64,000 nucleotides of DNA from Schistocerca nitens (lineage: Eukaryota; Arthropoda; Insecta; Orthoptera; Acrididae), in the NCBI RefSeq assembly GCF_023898315.1, contig NC_064616.1:533157102-533221101 (forward strand), written 5' to 3'. The translations under genes and the position numbers were made by a program. Positions 11,368 through 21,789 of the stretch are shown in pieces. The stretch's first letter is position 1; each line of letters begins with the position of its first letter. The notes below the pieces were generated by a model. It worked only from the letters and a program-made list of their open reading frames with translations, ran no database searches and had not been told where the DNA came from.

Positions 11368-11422
11368 GAGTTGCTGAACATCAAGTGACTAAAATTTTTT
11401 CTAAGGCGACCATAATAGCAGT
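11368..11422 (+). repeat. 57-bp dispersed repeat, copy 2
   Basis: Near-identical to the complement of 7231-7287. See that entry; the element class is unknown. Confidence 0.6.
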
Positions 11423-11646
11423 AGCTAAAATTTTAGTTACACACGTTTACATTAGTATAAAAGATAAAGACAACGATTACAGTGACGTAAAGTCAATCAC
11501 AGTGAAGTCGAAAGATTTCATTTCTTTGCTAGCTCCTTTTTGCTACAGATTTTCGGCATTTCTGTATCATATGGTTCACGATATTTCATAACTATGTTTT
11601 TTGAAACTGAGTATGGGACAGCGGCTCTATTGATAACGCTAGTTGC

Positions 11647-11841
11647 CGGCCGCTGTGACCGAGCGGTTCTAGGCTCTTCAGTCCGGAACCGTGCTGCTGC
11701 TACAGTCGCAGGTTCGAATCCTGCCTCGGTCGTGGATGTCTGTGATGTTCTTAGGTTAGTTACGTTTAAGTAGTTCTAAGTCTAGGGAACTGATGACCTC
11801 AGATGTTAAGTCCCATAGTGCTCAGAGCCATTTGAACCATT
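11647..11841 (+). mobile_element. tRNA-headed SINE, family A
   Basis: Starts CGGCCGCTGTGACCGAGCGG (tRNA box A region) with box B GGTTCGAATCC, then the family tail ending TGAACCATT. A 16-bp target duplication flanks it: TGATAACGCTAGTTGC at 11631-11646 and TGATAACGTTAGTTGC at 11842-11857 (one mismatch). Length and target duplication are typical of LINE-mobilised SINEs transcribed by RNA polymerase III. Confidence 0.9.
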
Positions 11842-11857
11842 TGATAACGTTAGTTGC

Positions 11858-13481
11858 AGTGTTGATACTGCTGAATGAGGCGTAAATAGTGTATGACAAT
11901 GAAAGTTGCGATGCTATGGTTGAGTTGCTGAGATTCTTGTACTGACTTTCAAGAGAGTTACTGCGGAAAAATGGCGAAAACTATAAAGGATAGTGTTTGG
12001 AATCTGTCGAACCTGTTTGCAGTGCCAGATGAGGTAGTTATGAAACTAATGGTAACATGTAGAAGACGTATTTACAGGAAATGGCAGAAAGACTATATCT
12101 AAGTTCATATTGGTAGATGAATACAGGATACGAAAATAACGAAGGCTGATTTGGAACAATAAAACGACGCAGGATGACGGCAGTGACGCAGGGGATGACA
12201 CAGGCAATGAACCAACCCGGATCACACAACAGTTACTAAACACAGGGCTGTTGTGTTTTCACAGTCCAGAAAGAGACGAAATGTGTGGGGCCTCAACCAT
12301 TGGATAACGATACGGCATATTTAATGGTCTTCCTTCTGTTTCTAAACAACGTTTATAGTAACAACATAAAATTGTAATCATTGCTGCAGTAGAAGGATTT
12401 AATGAAAGAGGAGCATTTACGATCTACAGAGCGGAATATTGGTAGAACACATATGTAAGTGGGAGATCAGTTCGTTATGTATCACAGTGCACAGTGAACC
12501 ATAAGTGGATGAACTGGAGAACAGAAAAAAAAATTGTTTTATTCGCACACCAAGAACGAAAGTAGTAGTACGGGAAGAACACCAGAAACGCAAATTTCTA
12601 AAGACTGGCAGAGAACACTATAGTTCCCATACAAAAGAGAAGATTTCGTATGAGAGGTTTAGGATAAGCAGGGAAAGAAAGCTATAAAATGATAAAATCG
12701 AACACAAAATGAATTGGGTAGATGACAAAATGTGTGGAAGAAGCTGAAATAAAGCCAAACTGTTTTTGGAATCGCTTTTAGACAGATGAATTTAAAGGGT
12801 ACTAGAGACAAAAAAATATTACAAATGTTTTTAGAAGAATTAAAATGAGGCACATTGAAGAAATCTTTGCAGAAGATGAAGAAACCAAGAATCATGTTAT
12901 TTATCTACAACGATTCACATAATCACATAGGCATATAAAAGTAGAAATAAACGCTCAAACAACTTTTATTAATGTCGTTATCCTTCAATGGTAAGCAATT
13001 TTAATAAGGATATTCTGTAAGCAGTAAAAGAAGAAGAGAACTAATCGCACATGCAAAGCATATGGTAACCTTTAATAAGGGCCGGTTAAAAGCCCAAGCC
13101 TTCGCTTGGAGCACAAAACTGAGAGTGGTACCAGAGACGCCGCAGCACATTTCTATACGTGACTTATCATAATTAGGAGCGGCCGCTTGGGGCGTCAAGC
13201 CGAGAGGGGTGCCCAAGTGCAAGATTTGTGTACAGCGTGTATCACAATTAGTAGCGAAAACTGACACGGGTGAAAGCGTATGAGGGAAAGACGAGAGGAG
13301 GAGTGGCGAGGGAGGAGGGGGGGGAGGGGAGGGAGGGCCGGGGTACCGAGAGAGATAAATCGCTTGTGCAGAAAAATGCTCTCGAACCGGCCCTGCTTAT
13401 AATTCACTTGCTATAAACGTGAACTAGAGTTAAAAGCTCCTCATGGAAGATTTAAAAAGATGCGGTTAGTTGACTAAAATA
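11858..13481. other. No recognised gene; purine- and G-rich tract inside
   Basis: Short frames (for example from 11971, and 12505-12687) match no known family. 13296-13345 is a G-rich run of repeated GGG tracts able in principle to form a G-quadruplex. Confidence 0.5.
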
Positions 13482-14412
13482 CATCAGTGGGAAAATGCTC
13501 CTGTCGGCGCAGTACAAAAAAGGTGAATATTTTTCTCTTTAAAATACCGTAGGGAAAAGTGGGGAATCTCTTGCCTTAATCCTCATTTCGCCTTCCTCAC
13601 CAAAAATTTTGGCACGCAAACATATTCGCACTCTTTTAACGCAAAAGAGTCTTAATTCTTTTACTCAGTCCCTCTTTGTAATTAAGCCTTGGTATTCAGC
13701 ATTTGTCTCTCATTGCCACAAGATATTTTCACGGACTCCTGTTTCTCCCACTGACTCACAGCGTATCCCACTGCCACTGCCTTCCTCTCATTTACACTGT
13801 CTCTTTTTGTCTTTCTTTCTCACTGTCTCTGTCTCCGCCATGACTCGGCAGCTCAACATTCTGGGAGGAGTCAACCTCTACTATACGTGCATGTTTAAGT
13901 TCACTGGTCTGGGAGGGTTCTGACCTGCCAAGCCTATGTATGGTCCATACTAATCTTCATTTTTCAGTTACACGGTCTCCTCTCTTTTGCTCCCATTGCT
14001 TCTATTTCCATCCACTTCTCTCTTTCTTCTACCGCCACTTTCTCTCACTGACCATCAATACATTCTCTTTATTTGTCTCACACTGTTATTGTCTTTGTCC
14101 ATCTCCCTCTTTCTCTCTTTCACTGCCGCCTTTTCTCTCCCATCATCACTCTGCCCTCTCTCTCTTTCCTCTCTCTCTCTTCTCTCTTCTCGCTCCCACT
14201 GTCACATTCTCATCTCTCTTCCATCGTCACTCCCTCTCTGCTATGCTCCTTCAGCACAAAAGAGTGGAAATATGTTCGCATGATCAAATTTTTGGTGAGG
14301 AAGGCGGAATGAGGATTGTGGCAGCTGGTGTCCCATTTTTCGCTAGAGTCTTTTAAAGAGGAACACAATCTCCTTTTTTGTGCTTCTCCGACAGGAGCAT
14401 TTTTCCACTGGT
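13482..14412. mobile_element. Long-TIR element with a pyrimidine-rich core
   Basis: The left arm 13482-13640 and the complement of the right arm 14252-14412 match over about 160 bp, for example ATGCTCCTGTCGG, AATCCTCATT.CGCCTTCC and TCACCAAAAATTT. The core (about 13660-14250) is C/T-rich with imperfect CTCTCTxTCACTGTC-like repeats. Its open frames are the by-product of that composition and I do not regard them as genes. It looks like a non-autonomous fold-back DNA element of unknown superfamily. Confidence 0.65.
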
Positions 14413-14554
14413 TCCCTTCCTTCCCCTACTATAGCAGGATGTGCTGATTATATAAAACGAATTCTATAAGACAGTAAAGTTTGGACAGTTTGTTTATCGA
14501 CACATTTATACACTTTTACACATAAAAATAAACTAAAAATAAGTACGCATTGTA

Positions 14555-15422
14555 CAGGGTGTTTGAAAAAGAACTCCTAGAGTCTGTACAAAGTGACGTG
14601 CACTATTCTAGTTTGTGGTATTTGATTCATCAACTGTCAAAGTTTGGTTCCCCTGCAGTTGGCAGGTCGGCTTGACCTTGAGACGGCACCAGTACTGTTT
14701 TTTTTCCTCTGTTCCCTCAGTTCAGTCCAGGAGTGCGTGCAGTGCAGTGCAGAGCAACTCGGCAACAATGTGTACTCCGCAACAGAAAGCGCAATGTGTT
14801 ATTTGGCTTGTGAAAACTGAGTCAGTTATAACAGTGCAACATAATTTTAGACAACACTATAGTGGTGAACCACCTACAGCAAAAACTATCCGTCACTGTC
14901 TAAAGTCTTTCAAGGAACCGGTAGTGTTTTAAAAGTAAAATCACCAGGTAGACCGAGAACTTCTGAAGATGATGTTGAACAGATCCGTGTTTCGTGTGTT
15001 CGGAGCCCGAAGAAGTCGTTGGCCAGATGTGGTCTACAATTAGGACTGCCGTCGCTTTCCAGGAGGATGGATAGGCAGGGCTGGCCCAATACCTTGGCCA
15101 CCACGAAGCCCCGACTTAACCTCACTGGACTTTTTGTTTTGGGGCCACCTAAAAAATGTTGTTTACAGTGAAAAGATCAGAGACATCAACCATTTACGGT
15201 AAAAAATCGTTGCGGCGGTTGGGACATTTACACCTGGCGAGAGGTGGAATATCGTCTCGACGTGTGTAGGGAAACAAATGGATCACACGTTGACGTCTAC
15301 TAACATTAAACAAAACTTGAAGGAATTCTCTTTCATGACATGTACTCAGTGATGTATTTTTTCATCAATTTCCCCATTAAATTTATACTTAAAACTAGGG
15401 AGTTCTTCTTCAGGTTAACGCT
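14555..15422 (+). mobile_element. Internally deleted mariner-superfamily element
   Basis: Begins next to TA with CAGGGTGTTTGAAAAAGAAC; the right end carries the complementary GGAGTTCTTCTTCA, with the last few bases diverged. The frame at 14768 encodes MCTPQQKAQCVIWLVKTE, an N-terminal DNA-binding region. Another frame near 15070-15150 encodes PWPPRSPDLTSLDFLFWG around the third catalytic Asp. The stretch with the first two catalytic Asp residues is missing, so this is a deletion derivative related to the type at 61.0 kb. Confidence 0.75.
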
Positions 15423-15860
15423 AAATCGTTTCCTTAACATTTTTTCTCGACCATTTGCTCATCGATCGCAGTTCATCAAGAATGACCAGATTACGATTTC
15501 TGTGTAAAAAGAATAAAAATGTTACTAGAAATATTTTACAAGATTTGCAGTCTTTTCAGTTTTACATAATTTTTGAAAATCATTTTAAGTTACTTTTAGG
15601 CGTGTTAAGATCTTATGTGGCACGTATTTTGTCACTGCAGTACCACTTTGGGCATGCTTGTTAGGATTTACGTGTCCGTTATACAGAGACCGTACTTCAT
15701 ACAATTTTATTGGTGAAAAAGTGCTGACTGAAAACGTGGTTTGATTACCTCAGAACCATTGCGACGGCACTAGAATCCTTGCATTTGTTCGCTTTGTCGG
15801 TTAAACTGTATCTACGCCTCAAAACGGATATTACGTGCATATCTTTCGAGCATAAGTACG
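15423..15860. other. No recognised feature
   Basis: AT-rich sequence just upstream of the duplicated block; nothing supported. Confidence 0.5.
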
Positions 15861-16430
15861 GTAAATTTAAACCTCTGGATCTCGGTAACAAATAATTATA
15901 TCGAGACAAGTTTCAGGGACTGCCAAATGCATCATCCTAAAGACATACGGTAAAAATTTCGATGTTTTGCCGTGAATACAATTTAGAGAGGTGGCCAGCC
16001 ACACAATTGATATTTTTGGTACCCAAAAATCATGGTTTTTAGGGTGTTCTTGACAACGCATACAGATTTTTGAAAATGGGGAAAATGGTGTAGCCTTATG
16101 TATGTTTAAAGAATGTAAAACTAAAATTTGTGCCGTTTTCTAAGGGTTAGTTATTTAGATAATTGCATGCGACTTTGCAGAAAAGACCAAAAACCGATTT
16201 TTGCGGTTTTCTGCATTAGTACGTTTGAACCTCTGTGTGTCTGTAACGGACAATGACATCGAAAAAAGTTTCGAAGTTCCCCGAGAACATCATCCTAAGA
16301 GCACGTGGTAAAAAGTTCAATTTTCCATGAATGGAGTTTATAGAAGTGGCCATCTCTGCAACTGGTACTTCAGGTACGGTACCCAAAAGACATGGTTTTT
16401 ACGGGTTTTCTCAGGAACCGCCCATGAACA
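15860..16430 (+). repeat. Old tandem duplication, period about 360 bp
   Basis: Blocks of about 15868-16060 and 16226-16425 share colinear landmarks at constant offset: ACCTCTG at 15870/16229, CATCATCCTAA at 15930/16288, GGTAAAAA near 15949/16307 and ACCCAAAA then CATGGTTTTT at 16021/16381. Divergence is high. It could be two monomers of a satellite or an internal duplication of an unknown element. Confidence 0.6.
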
Positions 16431-17699
16431 AACGGTAGTTTCATAAAACGCCTGAGGCCCATCATAGACCACACTTAATGAAAAGATCCAATCGATTTAC
16501 TCAGTTTGCCTGTGCTGGAGGAGGTATATAACTGTATGATACGCCTGCTGTTCCGAAAGGTATAGAAATTGTCGCTAGGCCAAGAGCTATCTAAAATACT
16601 TGGCCCTCTGCCTCTGTAATCAACAGAAGCCCGGATATGAACTCAAAAATCGCATTTTCGCGTGTGGCTTTTTGGAACATATTGGTAACGTGCAGTGTCG
16701 TTCACGAACCGCTTGTACCAAGTACGCCTTAGACTACTTTCAGTCAATGTATAGAGATAAACCGAAAGGAGATAAAATTGCCGTTTTGCAAATTGATGAA
16801 GGAGAGAAGGAATATAGAGGGAATCTGAATTAGAGAATTTATACAAATGTGTAATAACCTCATAATAATTATTCCATTGGCAAAGTGCGTAAATGTTTCT
16901 AATAGGTGGCTATTTCTGCGATATTAATGTGGGGGTACTAGATGCATCGGTAGTGAGGTGGCCAGTAAATACAACCAGAAAGTTACCATAACGTAACACA
17001 TTATTTAGTTATTTACGCTACGTATACTTAATAATTGAGTTATGTATAATTTTGTATGGTGTGGGTTGTTCTGTGGTGCTGCGTTATAGAAAAATGATAG
17101 TAATGTTCTTGATTATAACAAGTAACTTTGATTGATGATACCGTTATAAAAGTCTCTGAATATTAATAATACTTAATGGCGTCATCCTACTTCGAAGTAA
17201 TGTTCCTCGCTGCAGTCTTCTGTACTAACTTTCGCAAGTCTATAGACGCACTTGGTGTGTGGACGAGCTCTGAACAGCGGTGACTTTAAAGGGTGCTCTG
17301 GACACTCAGAGTTGCTTGCAGTGAGGTCAGACTGTTTCCACATACATTTCGAGATACCTAGAATCAAAATATCAAATAAAGTAGGCAAATAAAAGAGAAC
17401 TTCTTCCATATATTGTTAGCTGCTTGTCTCGAAAAGTAATGAGTGCTTGAATACTAAAAAAAAGTCACAAGTATTCTCCTACTGCTTCTCGTGTTTAGAA
17501 ATTATGCTCAAAAATCACTTTGTAATCAATGATGACACAGTTACTTCGGCACTGTGAATAGACAGTGCTAAAAGGCGAAATCTGACGTTGGAGAATGCTT
17601 CTTTTCGTTTTATGTTGTCCATTTCCAAGGGCTACAAATAGATAAAGGCATACCCTGTAGGCAGTGTCAGCAGACAAGCAACTTACTCTTTTTATTATA
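16431..17699. other. No recognised gene
   Basis: A 77-codon plus frame at 16600-16833 (ending QIDEGEKEYRGNLN) has non-biased composition but I recognise no family. The remainder is AT-rich. Confidence 0.45.
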
Positions 17700-18600
17700 A
17701 ACAAAGAAAGAATAGCTAAGTTTTTAATTTATTACTCTTGTCTTAATTTAGTTCCTCTTTTATTCTTTCATAGAAATTGTCAACAAATAAAAAGATTTTG
17801 TGCAAAATTTTTGGCTTTCCTTTTCTTTGAGTACTTCAAGTGAAAACCCGTTTTGTAGTCAAATATATTTATTTACTTTTCACAGGAATTTGAACACAGT
17901 TTATTTTTTGATGACAAAACTAAAAATTCTAATGAACACCCTACTTAGCAGACAAAATAGAACATTTAGCAGGAACAATTACTTGACAATAGTTAAAATT
18001 TCAGTAATGAATTATTGTCCAATATGTTCATAGATACTCGTTTTGTGATGTGTTGATCTGTAAGTCGACTCGTTTCTTCAGAAACAATACCACTCAAATA
18101 CGATACCAAGCCTTCAGAAGCCATAGAACTCCCTACGAATGATATATATTTTTGGGCTACAAATGAGAAGCCTGGCATAAACCGTCTACTCTGGTCCCAG
18201 GAAACTAAGGGGTCATTGTTTCTGATTAATAAAGGATTATGGGTGCAGTATTGTCTCAGCAATGCTATATCGGTTCTTATGTCTTGTGTTTGTCGCTCCT
18301 TTATATTTGTCGACCTTGTTATTAAAATAGCACTTATCGCTTTTCGCATTTTCTGTAATAGCCCAATATTTGAAAGCAATTGAAATTTTACGAATAATCA
18401 TTACTGGTTCAAAGAAATTATTGAAAAAACCAAAAATTTTATTACCATTGCTATGACATTGATGTACCTGTTTTTAAGCGGTTATTAGTAAAAAAATAAA
18501 AACCTTTTATAACCGAGACGAAACAAATATCGAAAAACACTGGCTATTCGGGACTAAAATACCGGTATCTGTTTTAAACCGTTCGGTTTTTCCCATCCCT
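17700..18600 (-). mobile_element. hAT transposon relic
   Basis: The right boundary at about 18582-18600 reads, on the minus strand, TAGGGATGGGAAAAACCGAA, a hAT-type terminus, followed by repeated AACCG-like motifs. The minus strand then encodes part of the hAT C-terminal domain. Only about 220 bp lie between the terminus and the coding remnant, so the N-terminal part is deleted. The same terminal sequence recurs at 54.88 kb. Confidence 0.65.
17993..18379 (-). pseudogene. hAT transposase C-terminal (dimerisation) fragment
   Basis: A 128-codon minus frame with DPLVSWDQSRRFMPGFSFVA, then SFVGSSMASEGLVSYLSG and SRLTDQHITKRV. hAT transposases end in this order: a PL.WW...FP.L..A.KYL stretch, a P.TS..SER.FS.AG motif, then a RLT..H... 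segment. The SER motif is altered here to MASEGLVS. The frame is open but lacks the DDE and BED parts, so it is a fragment of the dimerisation domain. Confidence 0.6.
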
Positions 18601-19439
18601 AGTAAGCCCGCTCACAGGTTATGTACTGCTTGTGGGAATACTTTTACAGTAGACTAAGCCATGCAGTAGCAGCACAGTCCCCTCTTAAACCACGCGTGAC
18701 CTTTTCAAGCACGGAAAGCGGAAAGCTGTCAGCGAGGTTTCCCTGAGCGGACAGGCCGCAGAGAGCGGCTGCGGTGGAGTAGCGGAGAACCAATATCCGA
18801 GACCGCAAGCCGTCTCAAATACTTTGACGTTTCTTACTGCCGCTTAGTTTACTCGAGTCTTCCTTCGTAAAATGCACTATGCAGTCAAGTAGAGCCGGGT
18901 AGGCGCTGTAGGTGACATATTGTGGAAAGGCAATTGCCGTTTATATTTTGACGAAAGAAAAGGCCCTCAGATTTAGTTCCGCGTCAGAAGATTAAAATTA
19001 GTGACTTAAGCATCATCACGCTATGCCCGGTGGATAATTTTCAACGAAACAAGTCTGGCTAGAAACTTTGATAGGACTAGAGGAGAAAGTATAAGTGTGT
19101 CACCCTCTTTTGTTTTTTATTTAAAGGTGCATTCTTTTGGAAAATATCTACGTATATGACCTGCATTAACAACTATAATGACTGTTCTAAAAGGAAGCAA
19201 ACTGATGATTAATACAAATTATTTCTATTCGAAAACTAAGATTCACAAAAAAGCTCTTAAAATGTATCAAAAAAAGAGGTGCAAATATGTGTCTTTCCTA
19301 AAAAAAAGGTCGAAAAAATCTTTCAAAATAGTTCATTAAAACTGGATAAAACATTCTAAACGGTACACTAGTCTAAAAAGAGGAATGTCTATAGTTAAGT
19401 ATTTTAAATGAAAATCCAGTCAATAATTATTTACAGCTG
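18601..19439. other. No recognised gene
   Basis: A GC-richer part at about 18600-18910 and an AT-rich part with many short frames. No motif recognised. Confidence 0.5.
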
Positions 19440-20639
19440 CAAGAAATAAGCCCTCGGTCAATATTTTTAGACTTAATTAACTTGGTTTCGACACAACTAG
19501 GAGTGCCTTCATCAGAATTGAAAACGATTAAAGTGGCCTATAACATAGTCATAGAGTTATAGGGAAAGATATTTTTATATAAGGAGTTTAAGAACTGATT
19601 AACAGTAAAAGACATAAGCAGTACTCACATGTCACATACAAAATAATTAACACGCCAAAACGGCTTTAGTCACAAAATATTCAAGATAGAATAAATGAAG
19701 ACGAGCCACTATGGGCTGCTCATACTTGTACGGCCACAGGATGCAATGGACTGAGATGCCAGCGTTAACAAATGCGGCCAGGTGAACATGGAACTGCAAC
19801 GAGCGTGCCATCTAGTAGCCGTAGGCACAATTAGGCTACTTCACATTCAAGTGTAGGCGGATAAAATGTTGAGTACATAATGAAAATCAAAATGTCTGAC
19901 AGCGGCAGACAACGTAACATTTTGTCTGCATAAGAGCTTAGAAGCACAATATAAAACATAAAACGTTATTGTGAAAATGCAGAGAGGGCTGAACGACAGC
20001 TTGTAGAAAGCAATATTACATGGAATATGGCCAACAAAACCATTTAATAATTAAAATTATGAGAATGACTTAGAGGGAAAAGAACATTTCGGCAAACTGT
20101 GTAAGGAGACTCGCAGTCAAATGCCAAGTAACGGCTTTATACCGTTGAAGAAATTTTTATTACGTAGCTGCAGCTGTTCATTGAGAATGAGGCTATCATT
20201 TCTAGAAAGATGTTTAAAAATCTCTAGTTCTTCTAGAATATCTAATCTACGCCCTTTCTTTTCGGTGTGCAAAATGTTGCTACCGCAAATAGCTTTAGGT
20301 GCGTAACCTGTAATTAGAAGATGGTTGGCAAAGGACGAATTTTGGGGGCTGGTGCCATTTTTTCTTAACAGGTGTTCATTATATCTAGTTGTAAAGGCAC
20401 TTCCTGTTTGTCCTATGTAGTAAGAAGAGCCTGTCTCGTGGGCCCCTACCACCACGGCACAGCGCTTCCCCAGGTTGCGGATAGGGGATACGGCCTTCAG
20501 ATATGAAGGGTAGCTGCGAATACAAAAAATAAGCAGTCGCGGACAGCCGGTGGGGAGCAGGCGATGGCGTGATGAACCAGCCCTGTTTCTTCTTCTCTTA
20601 CCATCTAATCTATTCATCAAGAATCAGCAACATTAATGG
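19440..20639 (-). mobile_element. Penelope-like element, 3' part
   Basis: Carries the GIY-YIG nuclease and downstream sequence of a minus-strand Penelope-like element. A TGGTTTCGACACAACTAGGA segment with nearby TCATCAGAA at about 19480-19520 is of the type found in Penelope terminal regions. The upstream RT part resumes at about 23.67 kb on the same strand; the gap is a plus-strand LINE insertion. Confidence 0.65.
20117..20620 (-). pseudogene. Penelope-like GIY-YIG endonuclease domain
   Basis: Open minus frame of 167 codons. It contains SSYYIGQTGSAFTTRYNEHL (GIY-YIG core, with the first GIY replaced), SSFANHLLITGY, and KKGRRLDILEELEIFKH, ending in NGIKPLLGI. These are the ordered hallmarks of the Penelope endonuclease that nicks the target site. 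Residues before about 45 do not look like Penelope. The RT part belongs upstream and is separated by the LINE insertion. Confidence 0.8.
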
Positions 20640-20748
20640 GCATGGGTCTCTTTGAAGTAAAATATTCCGGAGGTAAACTAGGTTCCCATTCGGATCTCCG
20701 GGCGAACCTACTTCGAAGAGATTCAGGCCGAAAGGAACTTTCAGGTTG

Positions 20749-21789
20749 GGAACATGGAACGTTAAAAGTTTAAACAGGCCATGAACATTCCAGACATTAT
20801 TAGACGAATTAGATAGATACGATGTAGACATTACAGGTATTCAAGAAGCTCGGTGGCAGGGGGAGGGTAGCATAAAGAGGGGTAACTATACATTTTTCTA
20901 TGGAGGTGCAGAAGCTCACAGTTTCGGAACAGGTTTCGCATTACAGAGAAAAGTGCTTCACGCAATCAGAGATATAAGGTTCATTAGTGACCGACTATCA
21001 GTTATAGTGTTGTCCGGCAGGTGGAATAGACTAGTAGCAATTAATGTACACTCACCAACTGAGGACACTGAAGAGGTTGTTAAAGACGGCTTTTATGAAG
21101 AACTAGATCAACTGTGGGATGAGTTCTCCTCATATGATACAAAATTAATCATAGGTGATTTTAATGCGAAGACAGGGAAGGAGGAAGCATTCCGGCCTAC
21201 AATTGGGAAAGAAAGTTTGCATAACATTTCGAATGATAATGGCACAAGGGTGGTTAATTTTGCTGTTTCAAAAGACATGATTGTTGAGAGCACATATTTC
21301 AAAAGAAAGGACATTCATAAAGCAACTTGGGTCTCTCCGGATGGACACACCCGAAACCAAATTGATCATGTTCTTGTAGATCGGAGATGGCACACTAGTA
21401 TAGAAAATATTAGGACTTTCAGGGGAGCAGACTGCGATTCTGATCATTTTCTTGTAGTTGCCAAAGTTCACCAACGGCTATCTACAGCAACATCAAGGTG
21501 TCACAATGCAGGACTTGTTAGGTTCGACACTGACAAGCTAAATGATGAAAACTTTAGAAGAAGGTACATGATAGAAATTTCAAATAGGTTTGATGCTCTC
21601 AGGACACACGAAGATCAAGACGAGGATGTAAATAAACAGTGGATCACTGTGAGGAATAATATCAAAGAGGCAGTGAAAGTCACAGTAGGTACAGTTAAGA
21701 AGAACAGGACGAAACCGTGGTTTGATGAGGAATGCAAGAAATTGGTAGAGGAAAGGAGAAAAGCGCGATTAGATTGGAATAGAATTTGA
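20749..21789 (+). pseudogene. LINE APE-like endonuclease domain
   Basis: The domain opens with GTWNVKS (20749), then DITGIQEARWQGEG carrying the catalytic Glu. LIIGDFNAKTGKEE supplies the Asp/Asn pair, and NQIDHVLV and DCDSDHFLVVAKV supply the SDH motif of the exonuclease-endonuclease-phosphatase fold. It nicks target DNA for target-primed reverse transcription. A TGA at 20782 and a TGA at 21787 (read as CGA in related copies, judging from context) interrupt it. All catalytic motifs are visible. Confidence 0.85.

Noticed and set aside
13940..14356. Overlapping long plus-strand open frames as genes
   Set aside because: They arise from the CT-rich repeat core of a fold-back element; all three frames are open and the residues are low complexity (L, S, P, F).
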